Shown: one piece after another, positions 22,041 through 36,020 of the stretch | Position numbering within the stretch: the first letter of the stretch is position 1 | Layout of the letters: each line of letters begins with the position of its first letter | Origin: Saururus chinensis | Taxonomy: Eukaryota; Streptophyta; Magnoliopsida; Piperales; Saururaceae | DNA length: 64,000 nucleotides | Assembly (NCBI GenBank): GCA_035235625.1 | Contig: CP141142.1 | Location: 33,800,995-33,864,994, forward strand | Direction: 5' to 3' | Position numbers and translations under genes: made by a program | The notes under the pieces: generated by a model | What the model saw: only the letters and a program-made list of their open reading frames with translations | The model's database searches: none | Told to the model about the DNA's origin: nothing

Positions 22041-22769
22041 TATGGGCGTTTTTTAAAAATTCACAGCCCCGAATATGAATTATATAAGGTAATAGAATTT
22101 GTTTCAATAAATTCATGTCACCTTAAGCTTAATTTTAAAACTTTAAATTAATATAATTTTTTTTCTCTTTCTCACTCGGATTTGTATGTTTTTGATATTA
22201 TTATATTTTTAAATTTAAGTTCTATTAAACAAGACCTTATAAAGGTAGGTAATTTTAAACTTTTACAGATAGACTCTACTTATATGATATATTTTTTTAT
22301 ATTTAAATTGATATAAGAGATAATTGTTAAAAAATAATATAATCGCTAATGTTTAAAACTGGAAGTAAAAAATTCCATCGTAAGTCGATTAAGACTAATT
22401 CAGGCTTAAAATAGCCTGAATTAACTTCAAGGTTGAATTTTTAATAACTTTTACATACAAATATGATTCTAATAATTCTCACATAAATTAAGGCTGAATC
22501 AATTAAATCTTTCAAAAATTCACTTCTAAAACGCCCTCTTTATATTGAGTCGCCTCACTCATTCAAACGATGAAATATCATTTTAACGTATGACGTCACT
22601 TTGAGATTTTTTTAATGGAGGTTAGTGTCTTCGCAGGTCCTGCACCCAGGCCAACGACTAAAAACTTGAAACGACTAAAAACTTGAAACGACGTGAACTC
22701 TTTGACTTGGTCTTATATTGACAAGGTTAATTTTATCATAAGTACAAGGCTGACTCGTCTCTTTTGTTT
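22041..22769. other. Intergenic, nothing recognised
   Basis: AT-rich sequence between the two WAK-type 5' flanks. A short direct repeat (ACTAAAAACTTGAAACGAC, about 22658-22690) is the only structure noted. Confidence 0.5.
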
Positions 22770-22920
22770 CCGCTGTCTCTCACATGGCGCATTCTTTTAA
22801 TGCAGTGATATGAGAAGACTTGTCTAGCATAAATATTTTTCGTGACCGGCTACATATCACCAAGAAACTTTGTAATAAAATCCCACAGTTGGGAATGACG
22901 ACTTTGTTCGGTCTTCTCTT
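22770..22920 (-). repeat. Orphan WAK 5' flank (ghost)
   Basis: Matches the 5' flank of WAK copy 2, sharing TCTCACATGGC/CACCATGGC-type words, GATATGAGAAG and GACTTGTCTAGCA, but no WAK exon adjoins it. With the orphan 3' flank at 16014-16620 it suggests additional WAK copies once stood in this cluster. Confidence 0.6.
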
Positions 22921-23571
22921 TTTATTTTTTGTAACGGAGGTAACGTTGGGCTTGCCTTGGGCTTAACCCCAAGCCAAGAATAATTTTTTGGCCCTAGCCC
23001 GCCTATGTGTGCATCCTAGTCCAACCTACCCGGCCTTGACCAAGTTATCATTATTTTGAACATGTGTGTTCAAGGGAAACGCTTCTTATACAACTTAACT
23101 TAAATTATATATAAGAGTTGTTTGTATTTAAGATTAACCATATATATATATATATAAAAAATAAAAGTTTATATGAGCCCTGGCTCATTTACGCCTACAT
23201 GAGCTCGGGCTCATATAAACGGGATTATATATATTAGTACATATTAATTTAGTATTAGTTACGCTAATATATGTTAATATATGCGTCATCGATTTCATGG
23301 ATGAAGGGCATGCATAGTTTACGTTAGGTTCATTGTTAGCAAGAGTATAAAAAATGCGTCCCTACTCAAGCTACCTGCTAAGTTATTTTTGAAAAATAAA
23401 AAAGTCAAATAACAATTAGCATGATATAAATTTCCTTTTCACTTGTTTATACTAAAAAATGCTTGAGTGATGTAAAGATGTATACACATAAACCTACTTT
23501 AGCACAGAGCTAACTAATAAGGCCTTCTTTTAAATGATGCTGAAGTAAGTTTATTATGTGTGAAACCTAAG
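22921..23571. other. Intergenic, nothing recognised
   Basis: AT-rich, with a short (TA)n run near 23142. No gene is supported. Confidence 0.5.
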
Positions 23572-24704
23572 TGTAACATTCTTCCCATATTCAACTACTC
23601 CTTAGTTGTCCTGTAATTAAAGTAAATATTTTATAACATCAAAATGATTCATACATTACATGACGACTATATTTTTGGCCACCTAACCTAACCCTCAGCC
23701 AATTGCAGGACATTAAGACCAACGGATGGAGCTCATCAAGATCAGGCAACTACTATGTGTGGCAAACACGAATGCGACGGAGACTGAGTCAAGAAGCAAG
23801 GGTACCAAATTAACCCCGCACTAGTAACATGGGTGCAGAACATTCTAATATCTATTAAACCATGTTGGAGCCACTAATAGGAGACTTTTATTTTAGAAAG
23901 ATTCTGATCCACAGAGATGAGAAATAATCGATTGATAGCCTTCGACAATGTCGACATATAATTCTTGAAAGATCGATGATGATTCTTGAATCTCGTCAAG
24001 ATCTTTTCTAATGTAATAGCTCGGAAGATTAGCTCTTTTCTATAGCTTGAACTTCCTAAAAATATTGATGTTGTAGTCTAGATTGGAGAAGAATCCTAAA
24101 AAGTAGACTCTTCCGGTCCCTTTCTTCTCCAAGTAGAGAAAATGCGTAGGAGACAAAATGCAAGAACTTCAGAACACATTTTCTGACCTCTTCTTCTAAT
24201 CCATTTTCAGTAGTAAAAGCAATCCATTTGTTCCTTCATTTTCTTTTGAAGTCTCTACGATTACAAACTTTACATTCCATTTTTTTTTCACCTAAATCAA
24301 CTTGTACTAAGAAATTTAGTATTAGAATCTTGAATCAAACCCAATAGCTTCTCTAAAAGCATCATGGATGTAAGCACAAGTGAATTATCTCAAAAGCTTC
24401 AGTTGAGATGTTTGATGAAGAAAATTATGATTTTAGAGCATGCAAATGAAACACCTCTTCCTTTCACTTGATTTATGAGATTATCTTTGAGAAGGCTTAG
24501 AAGAACAACAAAATAGAGATGTCTTGGCTCCATGGAATGGAGAAAATAAGAGAGTTCAAAGAAAATAAGGTCTAAGGTATTTATAGGCTTTTAATTCCTT
24601 CCATTGATTGTTGAATCGGATTTGTTATTTTTTTATTGGTCATATTCGTTACTTTTGGTTTCCATGGTGCTAGGGAAAAATTTTCACTCCTTGGATTTGT
24701 GTCA

Positions 24705-24815
24705 AATTGTGTTGGAAATAAGTCCTACAATATTACTTTTCAATATATTTTGAGGGAGGCAAATAGTCTGGGTGGTTATCTTGCCAATGGAGCTTGCAAT
24801 CAATTTTTTTATATA
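24705..24815 (+). pseudogene. LINE-type RNase H fragment
   Basis: The + strand reads FQYILREANSLGGYLANGAC, matching the C-terminal motif of the RNase H-like domain found in plant non-LTR retrotransposons (typically hxFREANxxADxLA). Only ~37 codons are recognisable. A shorter, more damaged counterpart is in copy B near 43715-43755 (GGTTATCTTGCCAATGGAGC). It is a relic, with no reverse transcriptase nearby. Confidence 0.55.
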
Positions 24816-27800
24816 AGTAAAATTTCATTATTAAGCCCAAAGAGACAAAAGGACAAGCAAAAACAAAGTAGAAGAGTACATCTTCCTTGAACCATAGAAC
24901 CTTTGGCAAAGGGCTTAGAAATAAGAAAATAACTAACGAAGAACAAAATACTCCAACAACCCACATAGCCAAGAAACAATTCATCCATTTTATCAACACC
25001 TCAAAGGTCTATCTGTTATCAATAATTTAAAATTATTTTTTTAGAAAACTAAACTTATACTCTCAATGAATGTAAAAAATGTGCACATATCTTTTGTAAT
25101 TATGAAAGTAGACCTCCATACATGTGAGGCCGGTGTCTCATGTGGAAAATGACATTGTCTACCCCAGTGTTTTTCCTCATATTCCTAGGATAGTTTGTCA
25201 CTACCCAACTCCATGGATGTCTTACAAAAATTACAACTTAAGAACATTTTTTCTAATATACATAGATGATACAAAATTCAGATTTTTTTTAGATTGCGAT
25301 AGTGAGTTGAGGCATAGGATCACTGAACAATAAAGAGCCATACACATTCATCTTCTATCCTACCTACCAAACATTTGCATATAAAATATACATGGTGGCA
25401 AACCACTGATGAGCTAAAGCATAGTTGGCTTGCTTACCCTATACTAGGTTATAATAAAGATGCAAATTACATGCAACCTAATTATGCTCATGCATCTACA
25501 TGTGTCATACTATATGAATGCAATACTATTTATGTCATTAATTTAGATGATCATACATCATGGCATGTCATGCTATGCATAAACTATTCATAAATATTAT
25601 ATAACCATAACAAATAATTCATACATACTACAAAAATTTCATGCATAGATAAAGCTCGAAGATTGTAAACCATCAACCTTCAATTTCACCATAATGTACA
25701 ATAGTTCAATCAAAATCATATATACTTCAAAAAGGATCATACCCACCCTAACTTTAAAAGATTACCAAACACATTCCTCATATTTTGTAAATTTATTCCT
25801 TAAAATATCTATATAAGTCAAACAAATCACATACCTGCTAGTTTTGTTTAATAAAAAATTTCCACTAGTCAAGTCTAAAAACTTTTATGAAGAAACAAGG
25901 GTATATGGACCACCCATATGCATTTGACACAGATCCTGGTGGCCATGCTATAAAAAACATTGTTCCCATGCTCAAGTTAAAATATCTACAGCAATGGTGA
26001 ACTACCATAAAAGTTTTTTCATGTTATACTCCTCAATCCATGAGATGTCATCGCATCCCATATATAATTATCATCTTCTCTATGTCCCAATTTATTCTCG
26101 TTTGTTATCTTGCTTACTCAATAGGATATTTCCCATACCCAATTCCATTGTCATAAAGCCTGCTAGATTATCATATTACTTATGTTGGAATAACAAAGCA
26201 AACATCACGTCCTGACTGACTCAACTGCCCTAAACCTGTAAAATATGACTTTACTGACTCATAGGGGAAACGTCAACACTATGGTCCCCATCGGTACCTA
26301 CGTCTCATACTATAGGCCCTAGTAGTTCATTAGGGAAGCATTCCCTTATACATGTTTCCATGTACACAAGCGAAGTCCACCTACATCCCAACGGCTCATA
26401 TTTGACTTCTTCGTCAAATTAAAGCATGCTTTTTAGCCACCCATCAAACAATTATGCATAACAAATACATAATATAGGCATCCATCATCTTTGTCATGCT
26501 TCAACATGCATGACTCATTACCTCATTTCCCATATGCAAGAGTCTCACATGAGATGCTACAAAATCATGTAATTTACCATTCAACACATTGCCCACGTAC
26601 TTTACATGATATTCCAAAAATAGGACTCTACTTATATGTACTCTACATACCATGGAGTTGTATCAAGTTATAAAAAGAATATTCAAAAGAAGGAAAATAG
26701 ACTATATGAAATCATAGTCTAATCAAGTCTTCAACATAGCAAATTGCTTGTCTAAGTCCTTTATAGTGTAAATCCATAATTCCTACACTTATTGGAACTA
26801 TAATATTTAGGAAAAATACTTAGAGAAATATGATTAATGTGAAATTAGACCACCATAAATTCCATTGGTTTATGGTCCCAAATTAAATTATGGGTCCAAT
26901 TTAGTTAATAAATTTATCATATCTAGGTCAAATAGGGTCTAAATCAACTCATGGTTTTGTACTAGAATTGAGATTCAAAGATCTATTTCTACAAAAAATT
27001 TGAGGTTGATTTAAACCCATTTGATCATCAGAAATCAGGAAGAACTACGAATCTAAGAATCCACAACTTTAGACTTTTTCTTTTTAAAAAAATCCAATAA
27101 ATTATAAAAATCATGAGAAAATTGCCAAAAATTTAGAACTGAATCTCTGATAATTTTTCTAGGGCCATTCTATGGGTATTTTGTCCCAAAACCTAGGTCA
27201 GAACTTAGACTAATAAAAACTAACAAAATTCATGGTTTAGAATTAAACTGATAAGTCACTTAAGAAAACCTAGTAAAACAACTTGAAATTTCTACCGGAG
27301 TGAATTGAGATTGTATCTCAACTCCCTAAAAAATTTGAGATTGATTTGAGCACTAAAAGGTTTAAAAATAATTCGGTTTTTCTGGGTACACAGTGAAATC
27401 AAAGGTTGAAAAATCTTTTTTCAAACCATCAAAATCTAACCCTACTAATTCATTCCGGTAAAAACACATTGAAAACTCTATTCGTAATCTTGAGAGACAT
27501 CTTACAACTCCATAAAATATGTCATTCTAACCACACATCTCATGCTTAATTTTTAAACATATATTCAAGCATCAAGTAGCATAGCATAAACATGATATCA
27601 TTCAACATATATAGCATGACTTACACAACCAAGACATATAGCACAACTTACTTCATTATAACGAATATAGAGGTAGTTCCTACCTCTTCACAAAGGCAAC
27701 TTTGTAATCCTTGAATATCTAGCCTTGAGGGAGGAAACCCTCTACTTCTCCACACTCCAAAGTGCTTCTATGGCGACCACTCCAAAACTTCAAGAGGGAG

Positions 27801-28964
27801 AGGCAATTATGAGGAGAAAAGAGGGAGAGGAGGGGTGGCTAGGGCAAGACAAGGGAGAAGGAGAAGAGAGGGGAGAGGGGGGTTCGACCAAGGGAAAGAG
27901 AAAGCAAGAGAAATGAGAGATAAGGGCATGTTGGAGGGAAAGGGAGTGGGGAAAGCTTTCCTTATATGATTCTTCCCTACGGTAGTTTTCCGATTTGAAC
28001 TAACCATATCCTTCAAGGAGATAAATGCCATTTTTGAATGACTTGGTGAGAATGTAAGGTGTTGGGCAGGCTGGGAATGCCCTAGTGCACGAGCCAGGCC
28101 CAACAACTTGCTTAAGTGGCCAAAGTTTCCCTTTCCTCCTTTAAGTCGGGCTCTCATTTTAATTTTCTTAAATAGTCAATCTGTAGCCCTCATACTTTCA
28201 AATTAGGGCTTGGCAGGCTAGTCTAAGCTTATTCTACCTGGTAACAGGTATTTCCTCGTATTTGGGTATCTAGGTCAAGTCTCATCATAGATGGGTCCAC
28301 TAACTTACCATATATAGACCCTTATGTCAAAATGGTACACTTTACCCTTCCTAGACCTCTGGCTATGGTTTCCAAGTTGCCGAATTGACTAGGTTGATTG
28401 ACAACACGCATTGTCGACTTAAATTAGGAAAGTTCCAACCCCTAGCCCATAATGGTCAAGGTGTCAAATCTATGTTTTAGGATAAGTTTCTTTAGTTAAG
28501 TAATTTCGGAAGAAAAATTATCCTCTACTAGTTGAACATTAATCCATTGTGGGTTCCACCCTAGCAGGCCGCTTGAGCTCTAAAGAAAGAAACATTTTAG
28601 GCTTGATGTCCACTCCTTACTGCCACCATCTCCATCACTCCAAACAACCTCCTGACTCCACACAACAACATCACCTCACATGTCGTCCTTTTTGTCCATG
28701 CCCTATAGGGTCTCCTTGCTCCACACGACGTAGCCCTCTTACCACTTCACATTACAGAGGCCAAAAGTCCCTTAGGACCCTTCGCGTACAACAATCCCAC
28801 AAAAATACACTCTACATTGAAATCCCAGAAGTCTTTCTACTTGTTTGGAATTATTGGTGTAGCCTTGAATTTTTGGTGTGTTGTTTGGGACTTCGGAGAA
28901 GTGTACGTGGCCTAGGAGAAGTGCATAATAGAAGAGTTCAAGCAAAAAAGAAAAAAATACCAAA

Positions 28965-29650
28965 AGATCAAAATTTAGAATACCAAATACTAGATAATGA
29001 AAGTTAAACCAACTAAAATAACAAAAAATAAACAGCATAATACCCAAAGTAATACTTAATTAGCAAGAATACCAACATTAAACACACATGTAGAAAAAGT
29101 GAATACCATAAAACCAAACTTCAACTAGAAAATACCAACTAATGGAAGTTAAATGAATTGAAATAACAAAAATGAGTAGAAGAATACCAAAAGTGATACT
29201 TAATAAGTAGAATACCAGCATTAAACCCTCATATAGCTTAGGTTAATAAGAGAAAACCAAAGTTCAACTACCAAATACTAGATAATGAAAGTTAAACCAA
29301 TTAGAATAACAAAAATAAACAACAGAATACCAAAAGTGATACTTAAGCAGTAGTATACCAACATTAAACAAACATAATGAAAAAGTTAATAGTAGTAAAC
29401 CTAAGTTCATCTACCAAATACCTTATAATGAAAGTTAAACCCACTGTAATAACAAAAATGAGCCGCAGAATATGAAAAGTGATACTTAATCAGTCGTATA
29501 CCAACATTAAACTCACGCATAGAAAAAAATGTAAATTCAACTACCAAATACCAAATAAAGAAAGCTAAACCAACCAAAGTTACAAAAATGAAGGACATAA
29601 TACCTAAAGTGATATTTAATCAGTAGTATACTATCATTATACTAATATCA
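28965..29650. repeat. ~144-bp minisatellite in copy A, about 4.5 units
   Basis: The landmark TACCAACATTAAAC recurs at about 29068, 29211, 29356 and 29500, spacing 143-145 bp. Units also share AATGAAAGTTAAAC and AAAAGTGATACTTAAT. Very AT-rich, and no coding potential. Confidence 0.85.
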
Positions 29651-29667
29651 GTTTATTTGATATTTGA

Positions 29668-29965
29668 ATCCATACCTTGAATATGAGCAAGATATAAATT
29701 GGGTTGATGTGTTAGGAATTACAATATTTACATCTCTTTACTAAAATAATATAGTATATAATGATATTATAAACACTAATTATGAAATCAAGTCAGCACA
29801 CAAGCTAAAACAAATTAACTCAAGCTCGACTCGAACTAAAACAAATTAACTCAAGCTCTACTCGAACTCAATCTTGAAGATAAAATTCCAAGCACAAGCT
29901 AAAACAAATCAGCTCAAGCTCGACTCAAACTCAATCTTGAAGTTAAAATTTCAAGCAATTTAGTT
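29668..29965 (+). repeat. Direct repeat, first copy
   Basis: Matches 30627-30835 (shared ATGAGCAAGATATAAATTGG and TTTACTAAAATAATATAGTA). This copy contains an internal triplication of a ~30-bp CTAAAACAAATTAACTCAAG unit (about 29806-29925). Unclassified. Confidence 0.75.
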
Positions 29966-30626
29966 TGTTAGCAACGCTAGAGTTGAAGAAGGGCGGTGGG
30001 GAAAAGCAGGATCCGGACCTAGATCCAGTACTAGAGTCCACAAGGGGGAGCAGAGCATAGGAGGAAAGGGGGGGGGGTATGTAGGAGAGCTTGCAAAGAA
30101 GCCAGATCTGGATCCATTGCCATAGTCCCCAAGGGGGGGGCATAGGAAGGGGGTTAGGGGGAGTCACAACGGCGCCAGGGAGAGGAGGGAATGAATGGGA
30201 GCAGGAGGGTGAGCAGGGGAAAGGACAGTGGTAGGGGAGCAGAGGAGAGTGTGGGAGCTAGGTAAGGGTGTTAAAGCAAGCTCATAAGCTCGACTCGAGC
30301 TCATGTTCAAACTTAGTCAAACCAAGATTAAACATGTCTATATTTGTTCAACTTGATTTGAAGCTCAAGAAAAGCTTATATTCATAGTATTTATATATTG
30401 ATGAATATCTTCCACATTTCAACTCGTTTCATAATGTCTATCATTTTTTAATGTTTTCATGTATGAAATAAGTTAAACATATCACATGAGAATTATGACC
30501 ATTCTTTTACTTCTATAAATTCAAACTAATTAAAATACATATATAATAAATTTTCCATCCTACATTAATAGTTTGGGATTAGAAAATTAAAATAAACTAA
30601 TATTAGTTCATTTAATTTTTTAAACC

Positions 30627-30835
30627 ATGCCTTGAATATGAGCAAGATATAAATTGGGTTGATGTGTTATGAGTTACAATATTTACATATCTTTACTAAA
30701 ATAATATAGTATATAATAATATTATAAACACTAATTATAAAATTAAGTAAGCTCACAAACTAAAACAAATTGACTCAAGCTCGATTCGAACTCAAACTTA
30801 AAGTTGAAATTTCAAGCAACTCAGCTCGTTAGCAC
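30627..30835 (+). repeat. Direct repeat, second copy
   Basis: Shorter copy of 29668-29965 with one CTAAAACAAATT...CTCAAGCTCGA unit. The sequence between the copies (29966-30626) includes a purine-rich GGGGGAG patch. Both copies are followed by a GGAAG/GGGGGAG stretch, so the duplicated unit may be longer. Confidence 0.7.
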
Positions 30836-30979
30836 CCTTAGACCCAAGGAAGAGGGGAGGGAAAGAGAAGGAGTTGGATTCGATGCCAGAGTCTACAAGG
30901 GGGAGGGGAGAGCATATGAAGAGGGGGGAAAGGGGGAGGCATTGCAAAGGGTGGCAGGACGGGAAGTAGACAACGACTA

Positions 30980-31395
30980 CCCTCCTATCTCTCTCTCTAT
31001 TCTCTCTGTCTTCTATCTCTCTTCTCTATCACCCTCTTCCTCCTCCCTCTCTCTTCTCTCTCACTCACTCACTTATATCCATCTCTCCTCTCTCTCTCCT
31101 TTATCCCTCTCTCCTCTCTCCCTTTTCTCTCTCTTTTCTATCCCTCTCTCCTCTCTCTCTTTTTTGTTCCTCTCTTCTCTCTCTCGCTTCTTGCTCTTTC
31201 TCCTCTCTCTCTTGTTTCTCTTCTCTTTCTCTCTTCTTTCTTCTCTCTTTTCTCTCCTCTCACTCTCTCTTCTCTCATTCTTATCTCTCTTCTCTTCTCT
31301 TTTCTATCTCTCTCTTCTCACTCTCTTCTCTCTTCTTTGTCTCTCTATTCTTTTTCTCTCTCTCTCTCATTTCTCTCTCTCTCTCAATTGAATCA
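30980..31395. repeat. Polypyrimidine (CT-rich) tract
   Basis: Near-continuous CTCTCT/TTCTC on the + strand, comparable with the tracts in the CACTA-type elements. The frame running through it (mostly Ser and Leu) is an artefact. Confidence 0.88.
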
Positions 31396-32087
31396 GCATG
31401 TTCCCTAACTCTAAGGAGGAGAAAGGAAAAAGAAAAGGAATTTAAATTAATTTGATTTTTTGTTATCTTTATTATATATTAAACGAATAAATATTAAATA
31501 AAATGTAAGGTCTTTGCGACACATAGTATATTTGTGACGACAGGATTATGCATCGCAAATACCCTATTTGTAATATTTGAGATGCATAGTTCAATATGTC
31601 GCAAATGCATAAGGTATTTGCAAAGAAAATTTGTAAGCATCGCAAATACTTTATATTCTATTTAATATTTTAATATATACTATAATAAAAAATTAAATTA
31701 AACTCCCCTCTTTCTCCCCTCTCCTACTTAAAGCTGGGGCTCACACTTACATAAGAGAATGAGAGAGAAGAGACAGACAAAGAAGCGAGTGAGAAGAGAG
31801 AGAGAGATATATGGGCCTTGAAAATTGTCAAATCAAGGCTCGATGGTGCATGGGGCTTGGAGTAAAAACATATATTAAATAAATTTTGGGTATTTGGGAG
31901 GCATAGGGCTTTGTGTTCCAAATACCTTATATTTTATTTCATATATATTTTATTTTCTAAAATATATTATTTAATATATATACATACATACTATATTATT
32001 ACTTTAAAAATTAAATAATTTATATATTCCTAGTTGTGAGAGATCGGTCTTTGAGAACTGTCAAATCAAGATTTAACAATGCATGAG

Positions 32088-34938
32088 TAAGACTGCCAAC
32101 GATACCCATCTGCACCGTACTAATAAAAAGTTAAATAGTATAGTTAAATTTATTCAATGGGTAAATATAAGAATAATTTTATCTAACCGTTATCCAAATG
32201 GAAGGTACTGAAAAAAAAATATTCTATACCCATTTATTTATTACCCGTTTGTCATATTTTTAAATTATATGTATATATATATATACACACACACTACACA
32301 CTCATTAGTCATAAGTGGTTTATTTTTAAAAGATATCATTCACATCGCAAATATTTATTGAATTAATTTAAATACTTACAACCATTCATTATAGTTGTAC
32401 AAGTTGCTACTTAGAAGGTGAGTTGCTCTTTCTAGCATTTTATATCTAACTATATTTTTTTATAAAAATATCCATTTAGTTTGATTATTAATTAATTTTA
32501 GAAGTTATTAGTAGTTTAGGCATATATTTAAATCAAGTTGGGATTTTAATTACATTCTACATGTTTAAAATATAATATTTTATATTTTGTAGGTAAAGTG
32601 CGCTTATCGAGGTACTTGGATGATGTTTGGAATAATTCAAATTAGTCTTGACATGTTTTAAAATAATTTGGATAACTTTTCGGAGTTATAAACAAGTTAG
32701 AAACTAACATAGACATGAAAGAAAGAGCTTAATGAACAGAAATTGGACACGATACTATCCAGAAAAGTTGTCCAAATTGCAGAAACATTGTAGACGATCG
32801 AACGGGGCGCTTTAAGTATCAAACGGCTAAACATGATTTTGAAGACAAATTCAGTACAAGCGATCGAATGGGAATTCATGGCGATCAATCGGGATAACAC
32901 ACAGTTTTCTAGTTTAAGCCAATTTTTATTCCATTTCATATTGGACTCCTTCCTACGGCTCTTATGCCCATATAAAGACATATTTGGCTCAAAATTGGGG
33001 GATTTCAATAAATTTCTGAAGAGAAAAAGGAAGAAGATGATGAAATAGAACTCAAAGCTTTTAATAGAGATTTAAGAGTTTCATTCTACAATGGAAGGCT
33101 AGACTTTACTTTTACTTAGGAGTTGATGAAGCTATAGATAAGTTTCAATTTCTTTTCTTTTTAATTTAGATCTCAGTTGTGAATTATGACAATTGTATGA
33201 TAAAGATTTCCTTTTTAATGGAAGAGTTTTTAATGTTTATTCAAGTCTATGTTGATTTATTGTCTTATAGATGATAGATTGATGTGGTTTTGATATTTTC
33301 ATTGATTTTAATTTTGGTAATTTAGATGAGATGGTCATGCAATAGTTTTAATATTCAAAAAATTAATGAATTGGACAAGTTATACTAAGATTAGACGAGT
33401 CATGCATATAGCTAGTTCAGTGTAGGTGATTTGTGCTACTGTCGAAGATAGTTCATGCCATGAATTTAATTAATAATTATTTATAAAGTAATTCTAGCTT
33501 GTAGTTGAGAATACTTGTTCATATTTACACTAGATCTAGATTAAAAGTTAAGGAATTGTTCTGGTTCTATAATGGATTCAATTTCCTAAGTAAATTCAAT
33601 CATATTAATCTCTTGCTTTTAATTTAGTGATTATTTCTTTCGCTTAATTTTAATTTTAAGTTCTTTTTAATTTTTAATCAACAAATTCATCTATTAGATT
33701 TAGTAATAATTTATCCGTCCCTAAGGTTCGATAACCCTTAAATACTGATCATAGTACAATTACCATGTACACTTGCAAAGAGTTTAATTATAAATGATCA
33801 GCTATATAGGTACTTTATACAAAAAGAATTTGTAACTCTCAGGTTAATTTAGATTCAATTTGATAACTCAAACACATGTGTGTCTTTTTTTGTTTTTGAT
33901 AATTAAACTTATGTAGTGTTTGCTTGTGAAAGGAAATAATTGGTGGGTTTGGAGTAGGATTGCTGAGTCAACTCTATTCTACTATAGGTTAGACTGAAGT
34001 TAGCTTAAATCAAAACTTGAACTTGGGCAAATAAAACCAAAATTTTATTTGGCCTATCTTGAACTAGCATAGTTTGAGTGTTAGCTGGCTTAACTTTGAA
34101 TGAATGGTATAGGTAGTTTGATTTTGAGATTTGGTATATGTTGGTTGGAATCATGATTATATTACAAATCATGTTTGTATATATGATTGCGAAATTTGGA
34201 ATGATTTAGTTATTAAAATAGGTTGGAATCAACAAGTTTTGAATGACCAAACAGGTTTAAGTGAAACTTTGAATAAGTTTAAGTAATTTTTTTTAAATAT
34301 GGGGGGACATTTTAAAATTTTTTAGGTGATGATGTCATCATCTACCCAGCCACCAATCTAGGTTAGGGTCCTGACTGGGTTTTAAACCATTGCTTTAAAG
34401 AGACACTAATGGATGATGTACATCACTACATGTGGTCTCATTCTTACTTGCAATATACCTTTGAAGACAACTGACTGTGAGAAAGCAATTATTAGTCTTC
34501 TCACATTTAGGATTCTTATGAAACAAACAATAGATAAATGCTTTGCAGTTGGACTTATATGATATGAAATAATTATTAAAAAATAAGTAGTTTTATTATG
34601 TATACATGCCTAGTATATGTATCTATTTACGTTTAATGTTTAATTATTACAATTTATTTGCAACAACTATAAATAACAATAACAATGATGTTAGTTTTTT
34701 ACCTTTGTAATATCTAATTAAGTGAATAAAAAATATTTATTTTAGTTTTTTTGAGCACATTTAAGGAAATGTAATAGATAATGTTATCCGATTAACCAAC
34801 CAATTATTTGTGGAAGAAATGATTATGGAAGTACCTATACTATTTACTTCATGGCATGATTATGAATACAGATTTTGGAAATAGTTATCGTAATGAAATA
34901 AGTTATACCGTAACAGTATCATTTCATTAGCAACCCTA
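32088..34938. mobile_element. hAT-like element, 2851 bp, with 8-bp target duplication (7/8)
   Basis: Flanks TGCATGAG (32080-32087) and CGCATGAG (34939-34946) match at 7 of 8 bases. The left end is TAAGACTGCCAACGA; the right end, reversed, is TAGGGTTGCTAATGA. These short inverted ends and the 8-bp duplication fit the hAT superfamily. The surrounding tandem repeat resumes cleanly across the insertion. No hAT transposase (no hATC-like frame) is visible, so it is non-autonomous or decayed. The stretch around 33700-33770 resembles LTR-leader sequence, possibly a further nested relic. Confidence 0.65.
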
Positions 34939-34946
34939 CGCATGAG

Positions 34947-36020
34947 GGCATTCATCATTCCTGTCTAATGAATTATGTGTGTTATCAAAATTTTAATCTA
35001 TATTCTACATAGCCGGGGTTGGCACTCGCGCACATGAGCCTAGTCTCACACATACAAGAATGAAAATATATAATTTATATTTTTAAATTAATTATATATT
35101 ATGTATTTATATATTAAATATATTTTGGAGCAAAAATATATATTAAATAAAATTTGGGTTGCATAAAGCTATATGTCCCAAATACCCTACGATGCATAGG
35201 GTTGTGTCTTAAATACCCTAGGGTACTTATAATGCATAGCCCTATGCATCCCAAATACACTATATTTTATTTGATATATACTCTATTTTATAAAATATAC
35301 TATTTAAAATATATACTATATTGTTACTTAAAAGAATTAAAATAATTTATTTATTTGCTATTATTTGAGCTCAAACTTTGAGATCTATTAGATCGAGATT
35401 CGACTATACATGGTGGCATGCGACCTTCTTGTCTAAGGAGTTATGCCCATCATTCAATTTCTAACCAACATCCTACATAGCCGGGGTTGGCACTGACATG
35501 TGTGAGCATACTCCTACATATATGAGAATGAAAATATTAATTTAAGGTTATAAATATTCATATATTATGTATTTATATTTTAAATAATATATTTTGGAGT
35601 AAAAATATATATTAAATAAAATTTGGGTATTTGACACGCATAGCCTCATGCATCCCAAATTCCCTATATTTGATTTTCTAAAATTTACTAATCAATATAT
35701 ATATACAATATATTATTATATAAAAAATTAAAATAATTTATTTATTCTTGGTTTTGTGAGCATATGCTTTTATAATTCTTAAATTGAGATTCAACCGTGC
35801 ATAGGGGCATACTTCCTTCATATCTAATGAGTTATATGTGTCGTCTAATTTCTAGCCGACATCCCATGGAGCCGGGGCTGACATTGACGCTTGTGAGTCT
35901 AATCCCGCACATATGTAAATGAAAACATTAATTTATTTTCTTTAACCGTTACAACTTATTTTAAATTTTTTGGCTAATTTTAAAATAAAATTTAATTGTA
36001 TGTAAAAAAGATTAATATTT
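34947..36020. repeat. ~390-470-bp tandem repeat, three units
   Basis: AGCCGGGGTTGGCA-type landmarks at about 35010, 35478 and 35870, each preceded by a TAATGAGTTAT-like word and followed by an AAATATATATTAAATAAA stretch. A partial unit lies at 31840-32087 on the other side of the hAT-like insertion. Confidence 0.7.

Larger units (their letters stand above)
23572..29650. repeat. Composite ~6 kb repeat, copy A
   Basis: Nearly collinear with 41540-49720 (copy B), by eye roughly 85-90% alike, but without the two insertions found in B. It begins TGTAACATTCTTCCC at 23572; copy B preserves GGTGTTACA at 48631-48639, so part of the unit may be an old LTR (TGTAACA...TGTTACA). It contains a LINE-derived fragment and ends in a 144-bp minisatellite. 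No gag or pol sequence was found, so the class is uncertain. Confidence 0.7.
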
